Below are positions 1 through 10,800 of a DNA stretch of 64,000 nucleotides, piece after piece. The notes beneath the pieces were generated by a model. It was not told the origin of the DNA, ran no database searches, and saw only the letters and a program-made list of their open reading frames with translations. Position 1 is the first letter of the stretch. Each line of letters starts with the position of its first letter. Both the position numbers and the translations under genes were made by a program. The stretch is from Haematococcus lacustris (taxonomy: Eukaryota; Chlorophyta; Chlorophyceae; Chlamydomonadales; Haematococcaceae): positions 7,506,616-7,570,615 of the forward strand of contig JASKMD010000026.1 of NCBI GenBank assembly GCA_030144725.1, written 5' to 3'.

Positions 1-148
1 GGCATGCCTCACACATCCCACCTTCAAAATCATGCCTCCAACGGGGAGGCCCTTGACCTGGCAGAGTGCTGGGCCGAGGCTGCCGTCACTGCCTTGATGG
101 CCCGAGCCTGCAAAAATAGACATCAGTACAGCGCCACACCTTGTGCAA

Positions 149-2744
149 TCACACTCGCCTATGTGAGGCTCCATCTATGCCACTGCCTGCCTGCAGCCCA
201 CAACCCAATCTCCTCCCATGAACTACATCCAACCAGCCAACCTCCTCCAAAGCCTCGTCCCCTGCCCCTGCCCCTGCCCCTGCCCCTGCCCCTGCCCCTG
301 CCCCTGCCCTGCTTCTGACCTGGTGCAGAGAACGCTTGCCGCTGGCAGCCAGCCTGTGGCTCAGGAGCGAGGTATCAGTGAACTGGGCGGAGGTGAAGAA
401 GGACCCCAGGGCGGCTCGCGGGGTTGTGTAAGCCGGGATGGCATTGCTGAGCAGCACAGGTGACAAGCCATGGAAGCAGTCAGGCAGGCAGGGGCCCAGG
501 GAGATGAACAAGATTGCAACACTCTCACCAGGTCACTAGTGAGCACGACAAACCTTTCATACATACAGGCAGCAGGACTAAACGCGTAGCAAGCGTGAAA
601 AGAGTGACTTCAACTCTAGTCCCCGGGTGAAGGGTGAGTGATGCGAGATGAGCAAGGACTGTCAAGGCGCACAAGCGCCACAAGACTGACATTGCGAGGT
701 CAAAGCAGCGGTCATGCGAGGACTGTGCGCACCTGATGATGATCGTCTCACCAACGGCATTTGTCGCACGCAAGTCAAACCCGCCTGCGGGGTCAGGCTG
801 GAGTCGTGACGCCTCCCAGGCCGCACCTGCGTTTGCATTTGTAGCGACTGAAATGCGGAGCATACAAGCGAGGGGCGGCAAGATGCCGGAAAACAGAATA
901 ACGATGATTGATCAATTTATCCGTTATTCGCTGCGAGTGCACCCACCATATCCATTCACCATGGGCTGCCACGCATTGGCCACTCCATCGACACCCGCAG
1001 CTGAGGCATTAGCACTTCCGCGGATGTCCACTGCTGTCAGCCCGCCATCACCAGCCACGTTGCGCAATGTCAGCCGCAAGTATCCGCCGTCAATCGGCCG
1101 CCGGGCGTCCACACGAACCTCAATGTTGTCTGGCGGTTTGCACGCCACCTGGGTGTGAAGAGGTGTGGAAGGAATACCCGGGGGGGTCGGTGGACCAATG
1201 AATCGGGGCCAAGGTCAGGTGGGTGGATGTAGGGTGGAGTGGAAGAGGGAGGAAGGAGGGTAAGTGCACAGGGGAGAGGGAAGCCAAGCAGGGAGGGCGG
1301 ATAGAGGTATGGTCAGGAAGTGATGTTAAGGGAAGGTTGATGAGCGGGGTGGTGCAGGCCAGCAGGAAGGTGTGGTGGTGGTGGGTGGCGGAGCAGCCTC
1401 ACCTGGCGGTACTCAACAGCGATGGTGCCAAACTTGACGCGCCCAATCTCTTGGAAAGCCAGGGCGAACAGGTTGATGCGGGTGGTGTTGCAGCTAGCTG
1501 CAGGGAAAAGGGATATCCAGCTTTAGGATGGAGAAGGGCACAAGGGCAACAAGGTGTGACAGGGGCACCAGGTAACTAAAGGGTGTGTACGCCAGGGCCA
1601 GACATGACCAGGGCCAAGCGTGAATAAGGCCAAGCGTGACCAGGGCCAGACGTGACCAGGGGCAGTTGTGGCCAGACAATCATGGTGTTATTGACAGGTC
1701 AGCTGGGTGGTGCGTAGACCTGCTCCAGCCAGTCCATGGCAGGCGGCAGAGATGTGAACACGGCTGTCCTGTTCCAGTGAGTGTGCTTGTGCGCAGGCGG
1801 CACATGCAGCGAGCCTCAGAGTGCCAGTATAGGACATGCCGGCATGGGGTGCTGTTGGCCAAGCTCTCACCGCATGTGTCCGTGACTGTCACAGTGATGG
1901 GCCCAGCGCCAGTACATGCCTGTGCACAAGCAGCAACAGCAACACGTGCTGAGGTGCAAACATGTCTTGCATGCAGCCATGCAAGCGAATTCAATATGAA
2001 AAGGAGTCAACAGGGTGGCTGGGATGCCATGCAGGCTCACATTGAAGCGGGTGTCGGTGCATTGGACCTCCAGACAGGTGCCACAGCCTCCCATGGGTCT
2101 TGCTGAGACTGGACTGCTCCTGGACACGCCAGCCATGCCTGCAAGGGGCACAGGGGGAAAGGTGGCTTTACTCCCATGCATGCTGCAGCTGCATACCCTG
2201 TGCACTACAGTTGCTGTATACAGCACCTGATGCCCTGCGGATCTTTAGACACTACTACACTTAGAAGCAGCTATACACCACCTCACCCACCGACGAAAGG
2301 CCAAAGCCGAACATCTTGAGTGCCGTATCCACAGCTCCCAGAACGCACCGTTGCATTGTACACTATGTCCCACCCCTCCTATTACAACTCGAGCACCAGG
2401 CACAATAAGTTCGGAGGAGGCTCGGCTGGGCCCTACCAGGTCGCTGCCTCCTTTCAAATCGGGCGGGTGCGCGGCTTACCTGTGGGCCCCCTGCGATCAA
2501 CGCGATACATGAGTCGCGTCGATCAAACAGTCGTGGGCACGGCTGGCGCAATACGAGGGCTAGGCGAGAGCTTGCTGTCAAACTTACCGAATTCGCTTGC
2601 CTGACCAGCTGTCCACCCAGCGATGGCAGCGGAAGGAGCGTACGGCGGCTGGGCTAGCGTCGCAACCAAGCACGCCAGCGCCAATACACACTTTAAGCAG
2701 ACCAACGGCAGCATCTCGGACTGCAGCTTGGTGATGTGGCCCAA
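149..2744 (-). CDS. Expansin-like secreted protein, about 10 exons
   Basis: Likely a secreted wall-loosening protein of the expansin family: a double-psi barrel followed by a CBM63-type domain. Exons I can place: 2588-2744 (start ATG 2744, or the internal ATG at 2714 that begins a hydrophobic signal peptide MLPLVCLKCVLALACLVATL), an 11-bp microexon 2480-2490, 2291-2378 (contains SGSCGYG), 2041-2138 (GGCGTCLEVQC), 1871-1919 (ITVTVTDTCG), 1403-1497 (ends FGTIAVEYRQ), 947-1148 (CKPPDNIEVRVDA, NVAGDGG), 733-826 (GAAWE) and one starting at 446 (IPAYTT ... FFTSAQF). An exon near 1730-1790 is not resolved. GSCGYG, TDTC, YRxV/C and GAAWE are in the order expected for expansins. The C-terminal extension runs towards a CCCCTG satellite (256-310), so the true stop is uncertain. 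Phases agree across most junctions. Confidence 0.83.
256..311. repeat. CCCCTG hexanucleotide repeat
   Basis: About nine tandem copies of CCCCTG (GGGGCA on the other strand), at the 3' end of the expansin gene. It would encode poly(Gly-Ala) if translated in the expansin frame, but a possible donor (CAG|GTCAGA) just before it could place it in an intron or UTR. Confidence 0.9.
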
Positions 2745-2918
2745 GAGACGCGCTACAAGGGGGAAGGAAGTGAAGGTGAGCCGCCAGCGGCACCAATGGA
2801 TATTGCTCGTTACTCCTTTTATTTAGTGTGAGTACGGCGTGTCTTCACTGTGCACCGACTGAGATTGTGAGGTTGGATGTCAAGAACGTCGAGGCAACCA
2901 TAGGAGGTCCAGAACAGA

Positions 2919-3496
2919 GGGCAGGGGCAGGGGCAGGGGCAGGGGCAGGGGCAGGGGCAGGGGCAGGGGCAGGGGCAGGGGCAGGGGCAGGGGCAGGGGC
3001 AGGGGCAGGGGCAGGGGCAGGGGCAGGGGCAGGGGCAGGGGCAGGGGCAGGGGCAGGGGCAGGGGCAGGGGCAGGGGCAGGGGCAGGGGCAGGGGCAGGG
3101 GCAGGGGCAGGGGCAGGGGCAGGGGCAGGGGCAGGGGCAGGGGCAGGGGCAGGGGCAGGGGCAGGGGCAGGGGCAGGGGCAGGGGCAGGGGCAGGGGCAG
3201 GGGCAGGGGCAGGGGCAGGGGCAGGGGCAGGGGCAGGGGCAGGGGCAGGGGCAGGGGCAGGGGCAGGGGCAGGGGCAGGGGCAGGGGCAGGGGCAGGGGC
3301 AGGGGCAGGGGCAGGGGCAGGGGCAGGGGCAGGGGCAGGGGCAGGGGCAGGGGCAGGGGCAGGGGCAGGGGCAGGGGCAGGGGCAGGGGCAGGGGCAGGG
3401 GCAGGGGCAGGGGCAGGGGCAGGGGCAGGGGCAGGGGCAGGGGCAGGGGCAGGGGCAGGGGCAGGGGCAGGGGCAGGGGCAGGGGCAGGGGCAGGG
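2919..3496. repeat. Long GGGGCA hexanucleotide satellite, about 95 copies
   Basis: An almost perfect array of GGGGCA units for about 575 bp, about 175 bp upstream of the expansin start codon. Each unit has a G4 run, so this strand could form many G-quadruplexes. The same unit recurs at 256-310 and 32888-32988. The long Gly-Ala open frame across it is a by-product of the repeat, not a gene. Confidence 0.98.
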
Positions 3497-4109
3497 GGCA
3501 GGACTTGTGGGGCAGGGGGCAGGGGGCAGGACGCGAGAGAGTGCAGCTAGTCGAGCGCGCTGGAAGCTGTCACAGTGCAGCAGACCACGTCTAGAGAGGT
3601 TAATTCAGTTTGCTTCTGCATGCGGATGTTTGTTCGCGTGTGCGTGCAGTGTCGTATAGCTGTAGCACGCAGGTGCACATGAAAAGCAATGAAACACCCT
3701 GCGGTTGAACAAGGGCGCCCTACATTTAATCATAGCGCCGCAAGGCCCAGTTGGCAGCAAGTGCAGCGTGCAGCGGAACAGCTGTACAAGACTCCCCGAG
3801 ACAGCGGACAGCCTGTGTCCGTTCGGGAAGGCGCTCGGTTTACACATAACGACTTTGATTACGATGAAGCTAGGGGCCCGCAAGTAAGCTGCTGCTGGAG
3901 TACCGACTCTTGACTCTTCCATGCTTGCTGGCGCCACCACGCCACCCCTATACACCCCACTTCACCCCGGCTTTTCCATGTTTGCCATTCCAACTCACAA
4001 TGCAGCATGGATGGTGTATGCAATGCTTGAGGCAGCATTGGACATGGCCAGGAAGGTGTAAACGGTTGATGTTTGGCCTCAGGATTACTACCTTGACTAC
4101 TTAGCCACA

Positions 4110-5296
4110 ATGGACGAGGATGTACGTCAACGCCGGCAACCAGCCATGCCACCCCCGCGTGGGAACAGCCCAGCTTCTCCAATCCTGCTGGATGCTGAAC
4201 AACTGCATCGACCCACCTGGGAGAACGATGACCTGGAGACCCTGGTCAACGACAGCCAGCTCATGGCAGCATTATCAACCACTGCATCTCACAATGTCTC
4301 AACAGCCCACCCAACTCCAACACATGATCGACCCATGCAAGCCAGCCGCATTAAAAAGGCCTTGCACATCCTGTACCAGCCAGTGGTCCACCACCAGCAA
4401 GCGGTGAAAGCGAAGCAGCCCCTCCCCGCGACTCCCCCCAGGGCACCCACACAGCCACAGCCCACTGGGCTATGCCCACAGGGCGAGCCTACTGCAGCCC
4501 CAGTGTTGCAGGGCTTGGCCAGTGGAGGTCCTAAAAATGGCCTGGAAGACAGCCCGGCCTGCAGCCAACACGATGTCTGGCCGGGTGATGCCTCAGCTGC
4601 AGCTGGCGCACCCTCTGCCCCTGGGCCCAGTGCCAGCAGTTCTGACCAGTACCCCCAGGCACCTCCTCCTGACGCTGGGTCCGGCTCTGGCAGCTTCACT
4701 GACAACCCGGACCTAGCCGAGGTGAGGTCAGGGCTCAATCCTGCTTCTGCGCAGGCCTGCAGGCCAGGGCCCAGCTCTGGAGCTCTGCAGCCTATGTGCA
4801 CCTGCCACTGACTTGTTCCTGGCCTAGCAGCAGGAGCCTGCAGCATAGTAGAGCGTGCATTGCTCCAGCTTTACAATGGTGTGGGCACTGCCCAAACTGT
4901 CCCTAGCATGAGAGCATGTGTTTCATGCCAATGCTCCATGCCAATGGTGTACACCAATACCTTTTGGTGGGGTCAGGGAACCAGACAAGGTGGGGTTAGG
5001 GATCGCCAAAGAGGGGCCTTTAAGTTGGCTCCGACTGGATTGGCTCCGACAACACAGCTTGGGCTAGGTTAATAGGGATGTGAAGGGCTATACACGCAAA
5101 CTACGTGTGGTGGTAGCGGTATGCCCAGATGCCAGTCATGACAGCTTGCTGGTTTGACAGGAGGGGTGTCTCTCGACTTGTGCTTGCGTGGCCATGTGTG
5201 CATATGTGTTCACACCTCACCCCATTGCTGTTGTGGCCGCAGGTCATGAACCAGCTGCACGGCCAACACGAAGGTCATGGCGTGCACTACTCATAG
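4110..5296 (+). CDS. Hypothetical protein, two exons
   Basis: Not recognised. Exon 1 (4110-4721) starts at ATG in a good context (CCACAATGG) and encodes an acidic start (MDEDVRQRR), then Pro/Ser/Ala/Gln-rich low complexity. It ends in a clean donor GAG|GTGAGG in phase 0. The proposed exon 2 (5243-5296) follows CCGCAG and keeps the frame to a TAG, giving about 221 residues. The frame is also open upstream to an AG at 4081-4082 (DYYLDYLAT before the Met), so an upstream exon is possible. Its neighbour downstream is the plus-strand Fanzor-like remnant; it might be an accessory ORF of the same element, but nothing shows this. Confidence 0.4.
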
Positions 5297-5552
5297 TGTG
5301 CTAGAGCTTGATTGCTTGCAGCAGCACAGCTACAGCACAGATATGCCCCTTAAGAGCATGCACAAGCCATATCTTCCCCGCATGCATGCACTGCTGTATT
5401 GATGCTGATAGTTCCTCCACATGCCCCTTGTCGTCGTTAACGTGCAACACTGACCACCAGTCACTAGCATTCACTGGTTCTTTATTGCTTGGCTATGACA
5501 TTTTCTATGCCTGGGGCCTCTGGTGCTTGCACGGCCCTCATTCTCAGGCCCC

Positions 5553-5695
5553 GCTTCCTGAGACATGCTTTGCCTAGCGCTTCCTGAGAATAGCTTTGCA
5601 TAGCGCTTCTTGAGACATGCTTCGCATAGCGCTACCTGAGAAATGCTTCGCAAAGCGCTTCCTAAGACATGCTTTGCCTAGCGCTTCCTGAGACG
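5553..5695. repeat. 26-bp minisatellite, 5.5 copies
   Basis: Imperfect tandem units beginning GCTTCCTGAGAC and ending TAGC start at 5553, 5579, 5605, 5631, 5657 and 5683. Each junction holds an AGCGCT palindrome. No coding function is visible. Confidence 0.9.
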
Positions 5696-6396
5696 GCTCG
5701 TTCACAGCAGCCAGTTTCTTCTATCAAAAGGAAGAAGGGTGGAGGTTGTACGTGGGCTGCGATGAAGTGCCCTCTGGGCTGGATAACTTAGGCCCTCACT
5801 GAGCTAGGTTTCAGTTGGATGCATGCTGGGAGGCTGAAGGGGGGCCTGCAGGAGCCCTGATTGCATGGCTCATGGCTGCAGAACCATGCATGCAGCTCGA
5901 TGGGCTAAGCCTTCCTGCAGTTCGTGTGAGTGGGTGCATGTTAGAAGAAAGGTAGGGACACCTCAAGGCAAGGCAAGGTGGGGAGGCTTTGGTGGGGCGC
6001 TGGATGAAGGCATGCTGCTGCGCTCAGCATCATATGTGCATACTGGCCTGGCAGCATGACCTGGCATGATGACATGCCATGCCCTGGAGCAATGCATTGA
6101 GCCACTGGCACTGGCACTGTGGGGACAACATGCTCCATGTAATTGATATGTAATAGACCTCACTTCCGCCCCACTTCGGTTGCCGACACTCCGGTTAGAT
6201 GCCAACCTGATGCATACCCCAACACGGCCACTCCGCTTGGATGACGTAACTAAATCCCTGAGATGCCCCCCCGTCTCCCCCGCGCGGAGTGCAGCCGGTA
6301 AGCCGAGATGTCCAACGACAGGCTAGGCTCCCCCGAAGCTAAGCGACATTGCGACTCCGTGCATCAAATCCTGCCGTGCGTGTGCTGTGATTTCCC

Positions 6397-7480
6397 GTGT
6401 CTGCAGATGCCAGTGGCAGTGGGCAGCAAGTCCAGGGGCAGGGGCAGGCTGCCAAGGTAGGAATTGCAGAGGAGCGCCAGGTTATCAAGGCAGCCCTGCG
6501 TGGCCTTGTGGAGGCAGCCCTGCCTAATCTCAGCCCAGCTCAAGTCGACGCAGTTGTGGCAGAGGTCAACAAGCGTATGACCATGGGCAGCAAGCAGTGT
6601 GTCCTGGCAGCAGTCGTGTGCCTGTCAGTGTTGCTCCAGTCCTTCCTAGGTCAGCCCACTCGAGGCTTCCCAGCAGCAGGTCCAGCCCCAGGTCCCCCTC
6701 CCCCACCTGACCCAGCCTACCCTCCTTATGCTCACCCCCGCCTTGCCACACGCAGCTCACCCCGCACTGCAGCCCCAGCCCAGCTGCCTCTCCCAGTGCA
6801 GTTGGGTATGTGGGACCCACAACTGTTGGTACAGCCATGGAGCTGCTCACACAAGCTAGTGTGCTAGAGCATCTAAGGCGTGGCCCCCACCACCGCGGCA
6901 TCAGGCTGCTGCCCGGTGAGGTGGCCGTGTTCGATTGGGTACCCCCAGCAGGCCAGGTCAACCCGCGGCTGGTGCGCCCAGCCTGGAGCCTGCGGCATGC
7001 AAAATTTTGTGCGGGGCCTGTCGTGGTGCCATCAGGTGCCGCCCAACTCTCCGCCCCCTGCCCCAGCCCAGGCCGCCCCCCCTTACCCTAGCCCAGGGAC
7101 CCCCTCCCCCTGCCCAGGGATCCCCCCCACTCCCAGCCCAGGCCCCCCCCGCCCAGGCCCCCCCTCCCCCTCCCCCAGCCCAGGCCCAGCCCCTCCCTGC
7201 AGCACCTGGCCCAGCCCCACCACCCCAGGCCCCCCCAGGGGGCAGGTGGCTGGACCGGGACACCAACGGGTGCCTAAACTTGCAACGCATTGGGGAGAGC
7301 AGGCAGCGCCCCATAGAGCTGTGCCGATGGGATGACCTTTATGCTCTGCCCCCCATTGGCAAGGAGTACCAGCAAGGCTACAAGCTGGTCAATGACCGGC
7401 TGCCCAAAGGCAGGCAGTGGTTGCACCGGGCTGCAGAGTACCGGCGGGGCATTGATGGTCGGGCCCGCAACAATGCATAA
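6397..7480 (+). pseudogene. Fanzor/TnpB-like fragment, frameshifted
   Basis: C-terminal part of a eukaryotic TnpB relative (Fanzor), read in three successive frames and so broken. The segments are an N-terminal helical stretch (6397-6640), then LVRPAWSLRHAKF in one frame, VRGLSWC in a second (about 7005), and in a third GGRWLDRDTNGCLN followed by QRIGESRQRPIELC and a tail ending in a stop at 7480. WLDRDxNxxLN followed by RxGES is how the last RuvC motif (catalytic D of RuvC-III) looks in the copy at 21935-22662. A long proline-rich linker (7050-7230) precedes it. The family call rests on motif recognition; a domesticated relative without nuclease activity is the alternative. Confidence 0.55.
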
Positions 7481-7735
7481 GGCCCTAGTAGTTTCACACA
7501 GGCTGTTAGCCTTACAAAGCATAATGCTGTTAGTTTTGATGAAGAGCCTAGTGGTCTGTTAGGATGCCACCAGAGTGGGGTTTGCAGTCATCAAGGGTGC
7601 GACCGAGGATGCTACAACTTGTTTGTAGTAGCTTAGTGAGATTACCCACAGCCCAACATGTTATTCCTTGCTGAATTAGTTTTGTTTGAGCTGATGGAGC
7701 AAGCCGAGGTTGACAATGTAAGCAATGTATGCTGA

Positions 7736-7847
7736 AGAAGGTCAGGCTCCAGCTGGTCTTGACATCAGTTGTCGATCAGTTGTCATAGCTCTGAACCCTA
7801 CAGAGTCAAGGGACCCGATGTCAAGACCAGCTGGAGCCTGACCTTCT
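7736..7847. repeat. 31-bp perfect inverted repeat with 50-bp spacer
   Basis: Positions 7736-7766 and 7817-7847 are exact reverse complements. The right arm is the last coding stretch of the SirB1-like gene (codons for KVRLQLVLTS on the minus strand); the left arm is an inverted copy just beyond its stop codon. Transcribed, it would form a 31-bp hairpin at the 3' end of the mRNA. Confidence 0.95.
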
Positions 7848-10800
7848 CCAGCAACACTCGAGCTTGCTCCAACAGCTTGCCCTGCTGTGCGCTGTGTGGC
7901 TGGTTGGCAGCTGCTGCCAGTTCCATCCAAATGCTCAGCTCCACCCATGCATCATTCCATAGGCGGTTGTAGTACAGGAGCAACGCATACTGCAGCTGTG
8001 CTTCACTGCACATGGGGGCACACACAGGCAGCAAGCAGCGGAGATCCGGCACATGACATGATGGCACATGCACTGTTGGCTTGCTACGATTGGGTTGCAG
8101 GGTCATATGCTGGCAGCTTGGCACATACCTGCTTTCCTACCTGCTTGATTCTGACACCAAGACCTCCGCAGTGCAAGCAACAAACATGGCAAGGGCAGAC
8201 CGCCACAACACATCAGGCTGCGTCCAGGGTTGAGTGAGGGTTTATCTATCATGCAGCAGCTACCTCTTCCCTGCTCCTGTCAGATACTTAGGGTTGGCCA
8301 GATCCGTAGGTGGCGGCTAGAAAGACGGTATATACATACGTATTTGCTGTATTCGTAGTTCCGTAGTGTCTTCCGTAGGGGCAGGGTCGTCATTTTGCGA
8401 AAGTAAGTATGCAGTTTGGTGCACAACAACTAGAAAAACGCCCGCTAGGGGTAAGCATGTTCAGAATCTCAACCAATAGCAGTGTCGTGACACATCTAGC
8501 CAGCCATGCATGCTGTTAGCAATGTGCATGTGTCCAAACCCCTCGTGTGGCAGCCGTGGATGCAGCTATGTAGTCAGCCATGGGCTCCTACTCAACCAAT
8601 CATGTGTGCCACGCATGTGTGGCCATGTGCTCCTACTCTGCCAACCATGTGTGCATGGTTTTAATCCCCCTCGTGCCAGCCTCCTTTACAACATCACCAC
8701 CTCCTCCTCCTCCTCCTCCACCTCCAGGCATGCTTGTGACAGCACCACCTCCTCATCCATCAGCGTTCAGCACAGGGCCAGCAAGCTCTTTGCGAGAGGG
8801 AAGGTGCAAGCCACTGATGCCCAAAGCCTCGAGGGCCTGGCACAGGTCTGGATCCTCCACCAAGCGCAGGGCGATGTTGTTGTTGAAGAAGAACCTGCCT
8901 AGAGCACGCTTAAACTGGGCCAGACTTGCTGCTGGCACAGAGAATGCTGCGAGACGGGTCAACGAGGCACGCTTGGCCCCAGCTGCTGCACTGTTGCTAC
9001 TGCCACCTGGGCTGCCGCTGGCAATGGGGGAGTTGGGGAGTGATGGAGAGTGCGTTGACATACGATCCTGTGCCTGCTGCAGCTTGATGCCAGCACAAGG
9101 ATGGGGAGGTGTGTTCTTAAAGTGAGTGTTGCCGGTACGGGAGGGGTTGCTGGGCTTGAGCAACTTGCCACAACCTGGCAGCTTGCACTCCAGGTAACAC
9201 AGCTCTGTGCCATCCTTCGACTTGCGCAGCACAGGCTGAAGCTTATCCCAGTAGCTGGCGGTGCCATTCGCCTTCAAGGCTATGAGCTCGGCTAGCAGCT
9301 CTACGGGCGTCTTCTTCCCGGAGGGGCCTGGCTGCAGTATCCGGTCGCCACATCTCTCGTATGCACCATCCATCGCAATGAATGCCATCGGGTATCGCAG
9401 CGACTTATATTTGACCCGCGGTTACGGTCACACCCGCGGTTACGGTGACTTGTGCGTACTGCGTCCTTTGCAATCTCGCGATTTGGCCGTCGCGTGTACG
9501 GTTCAAGCGCGAAAACTACGGTCAAACCTACGGAATTCTACGGTCAACCGACGTACCTACGGCTGCCTACGGATACACGGTGGTCGGGGTACGCTACGTA
9601 TATACTGTATATACGTACCTACGTATATACACCGCTACGGTTCTGGCCAATTCTACAGATACTACTCTTGAGATTTGAACCCCGCACCTGTCCTTGGGAA
9701 CCATCCACAGCCGCTTCTCAGCTGCCGCCAGCGCCCGCTGTGCCGCATGAGCATGCAAGGCCCCGCTGACCTGTGCCATGCACCATGTGACACCCTAAAA
9801 CCAGGCTGACTACTTTTGCACATAACACATGGGTGTTTGCATGATGTGTGATGTATATATGTCAATGCACATGCAAAGCATGCTTGCATGAGCTGTCATG
9901 CACCATGGCATGTTTAACTGCTTTTGCGATGGGCAGCCCTGCCACACACCTTCTCAGGGTCCAGTGCCGTTGCCAAGGTTAGTGGGGTCATGCAGGCTGG
10001 GGCAGGGCTGCAGCCTACAGCCCTGGCCCAGTGGCAGGCCACTAGCTCGCCCAGCAGGCAGCCCAGCAGCTCCCTTGGCGTGCAGGGCTGCAGCAGCTGC
10101 GCCTCCTCCACATCAAAAAGCTCGCACACCTGCCTGGGCACATGGCAGCGGCCAGCACTGCTGCTCAGCTGGTCAGCAGCACTGTGCACATTAGTGGGGC
10201 TGTGCAGCAATTTCTCATTTTTGGTATACACAACGCAAAGCAGGAGTATTGTAGGCAACGCAGAGCTGCCAGCCTGCGGCCCTCCTCGCTACCCAAGATT
10301 AACCCTACCCAGCAGCAGCAGGCAGCAGGCAAGCCCTGGAGCACTCACCTCAGGGACTGACAGCAGGCCGCCCCCGCCGTACACATCAATCACACAACGC
10401 AGTGCCGGACTACCTGAGCTGCCCGGTCCATCTGAGCTGGTGCTGGTGCTGCTGCCTTGAGGAAGAGTGACATCCAGCATGCCACTCTTCGCGTGCCTGT
10501 CATTGCTGGGTGTGGTGTCCAGCTGGCTGGCTGGGGTGTCGTGCGGCCGTGAGGGCCCATCCTCAGCCCCAGCCCCACTGGCAGCCTCACAGCCAGGCGC
10601 ACTGGGAGCCTGGCACTGTGACTGACAGCTGGCTGCAGGTGCAGGTGCTGGTGGAGGTGGGAGGGTCAGGAGGTGTGGGTGGTGTACTGGCCACAGGACC
10701 CAGTAGCGGCCCTGCTCCAGGGGGCGGGCAGCCAGGGGCAGGCCCAGCCGCTCAGCCACCTGCAGCCAGACAGGCATAGGACAAGGCGAGCAGGCAGGGT

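Noticed and set aside
2828..3550. 240-codon Gly-Ala open frame
   Set aside because: Produced entirely by the GGGGCA repeat; no coding flank.
4035..4082. Upstream exon joined to the 4110 gene through a 25-30 bp intron
   Set aside because: The gap would be far shorter than any other intron here.
5553..5695. CRISPR-like array
   Set aside because: Units are contiguous 26-bp tandem repeats without unique spacers, in a eukaryotic nuclear sequence.
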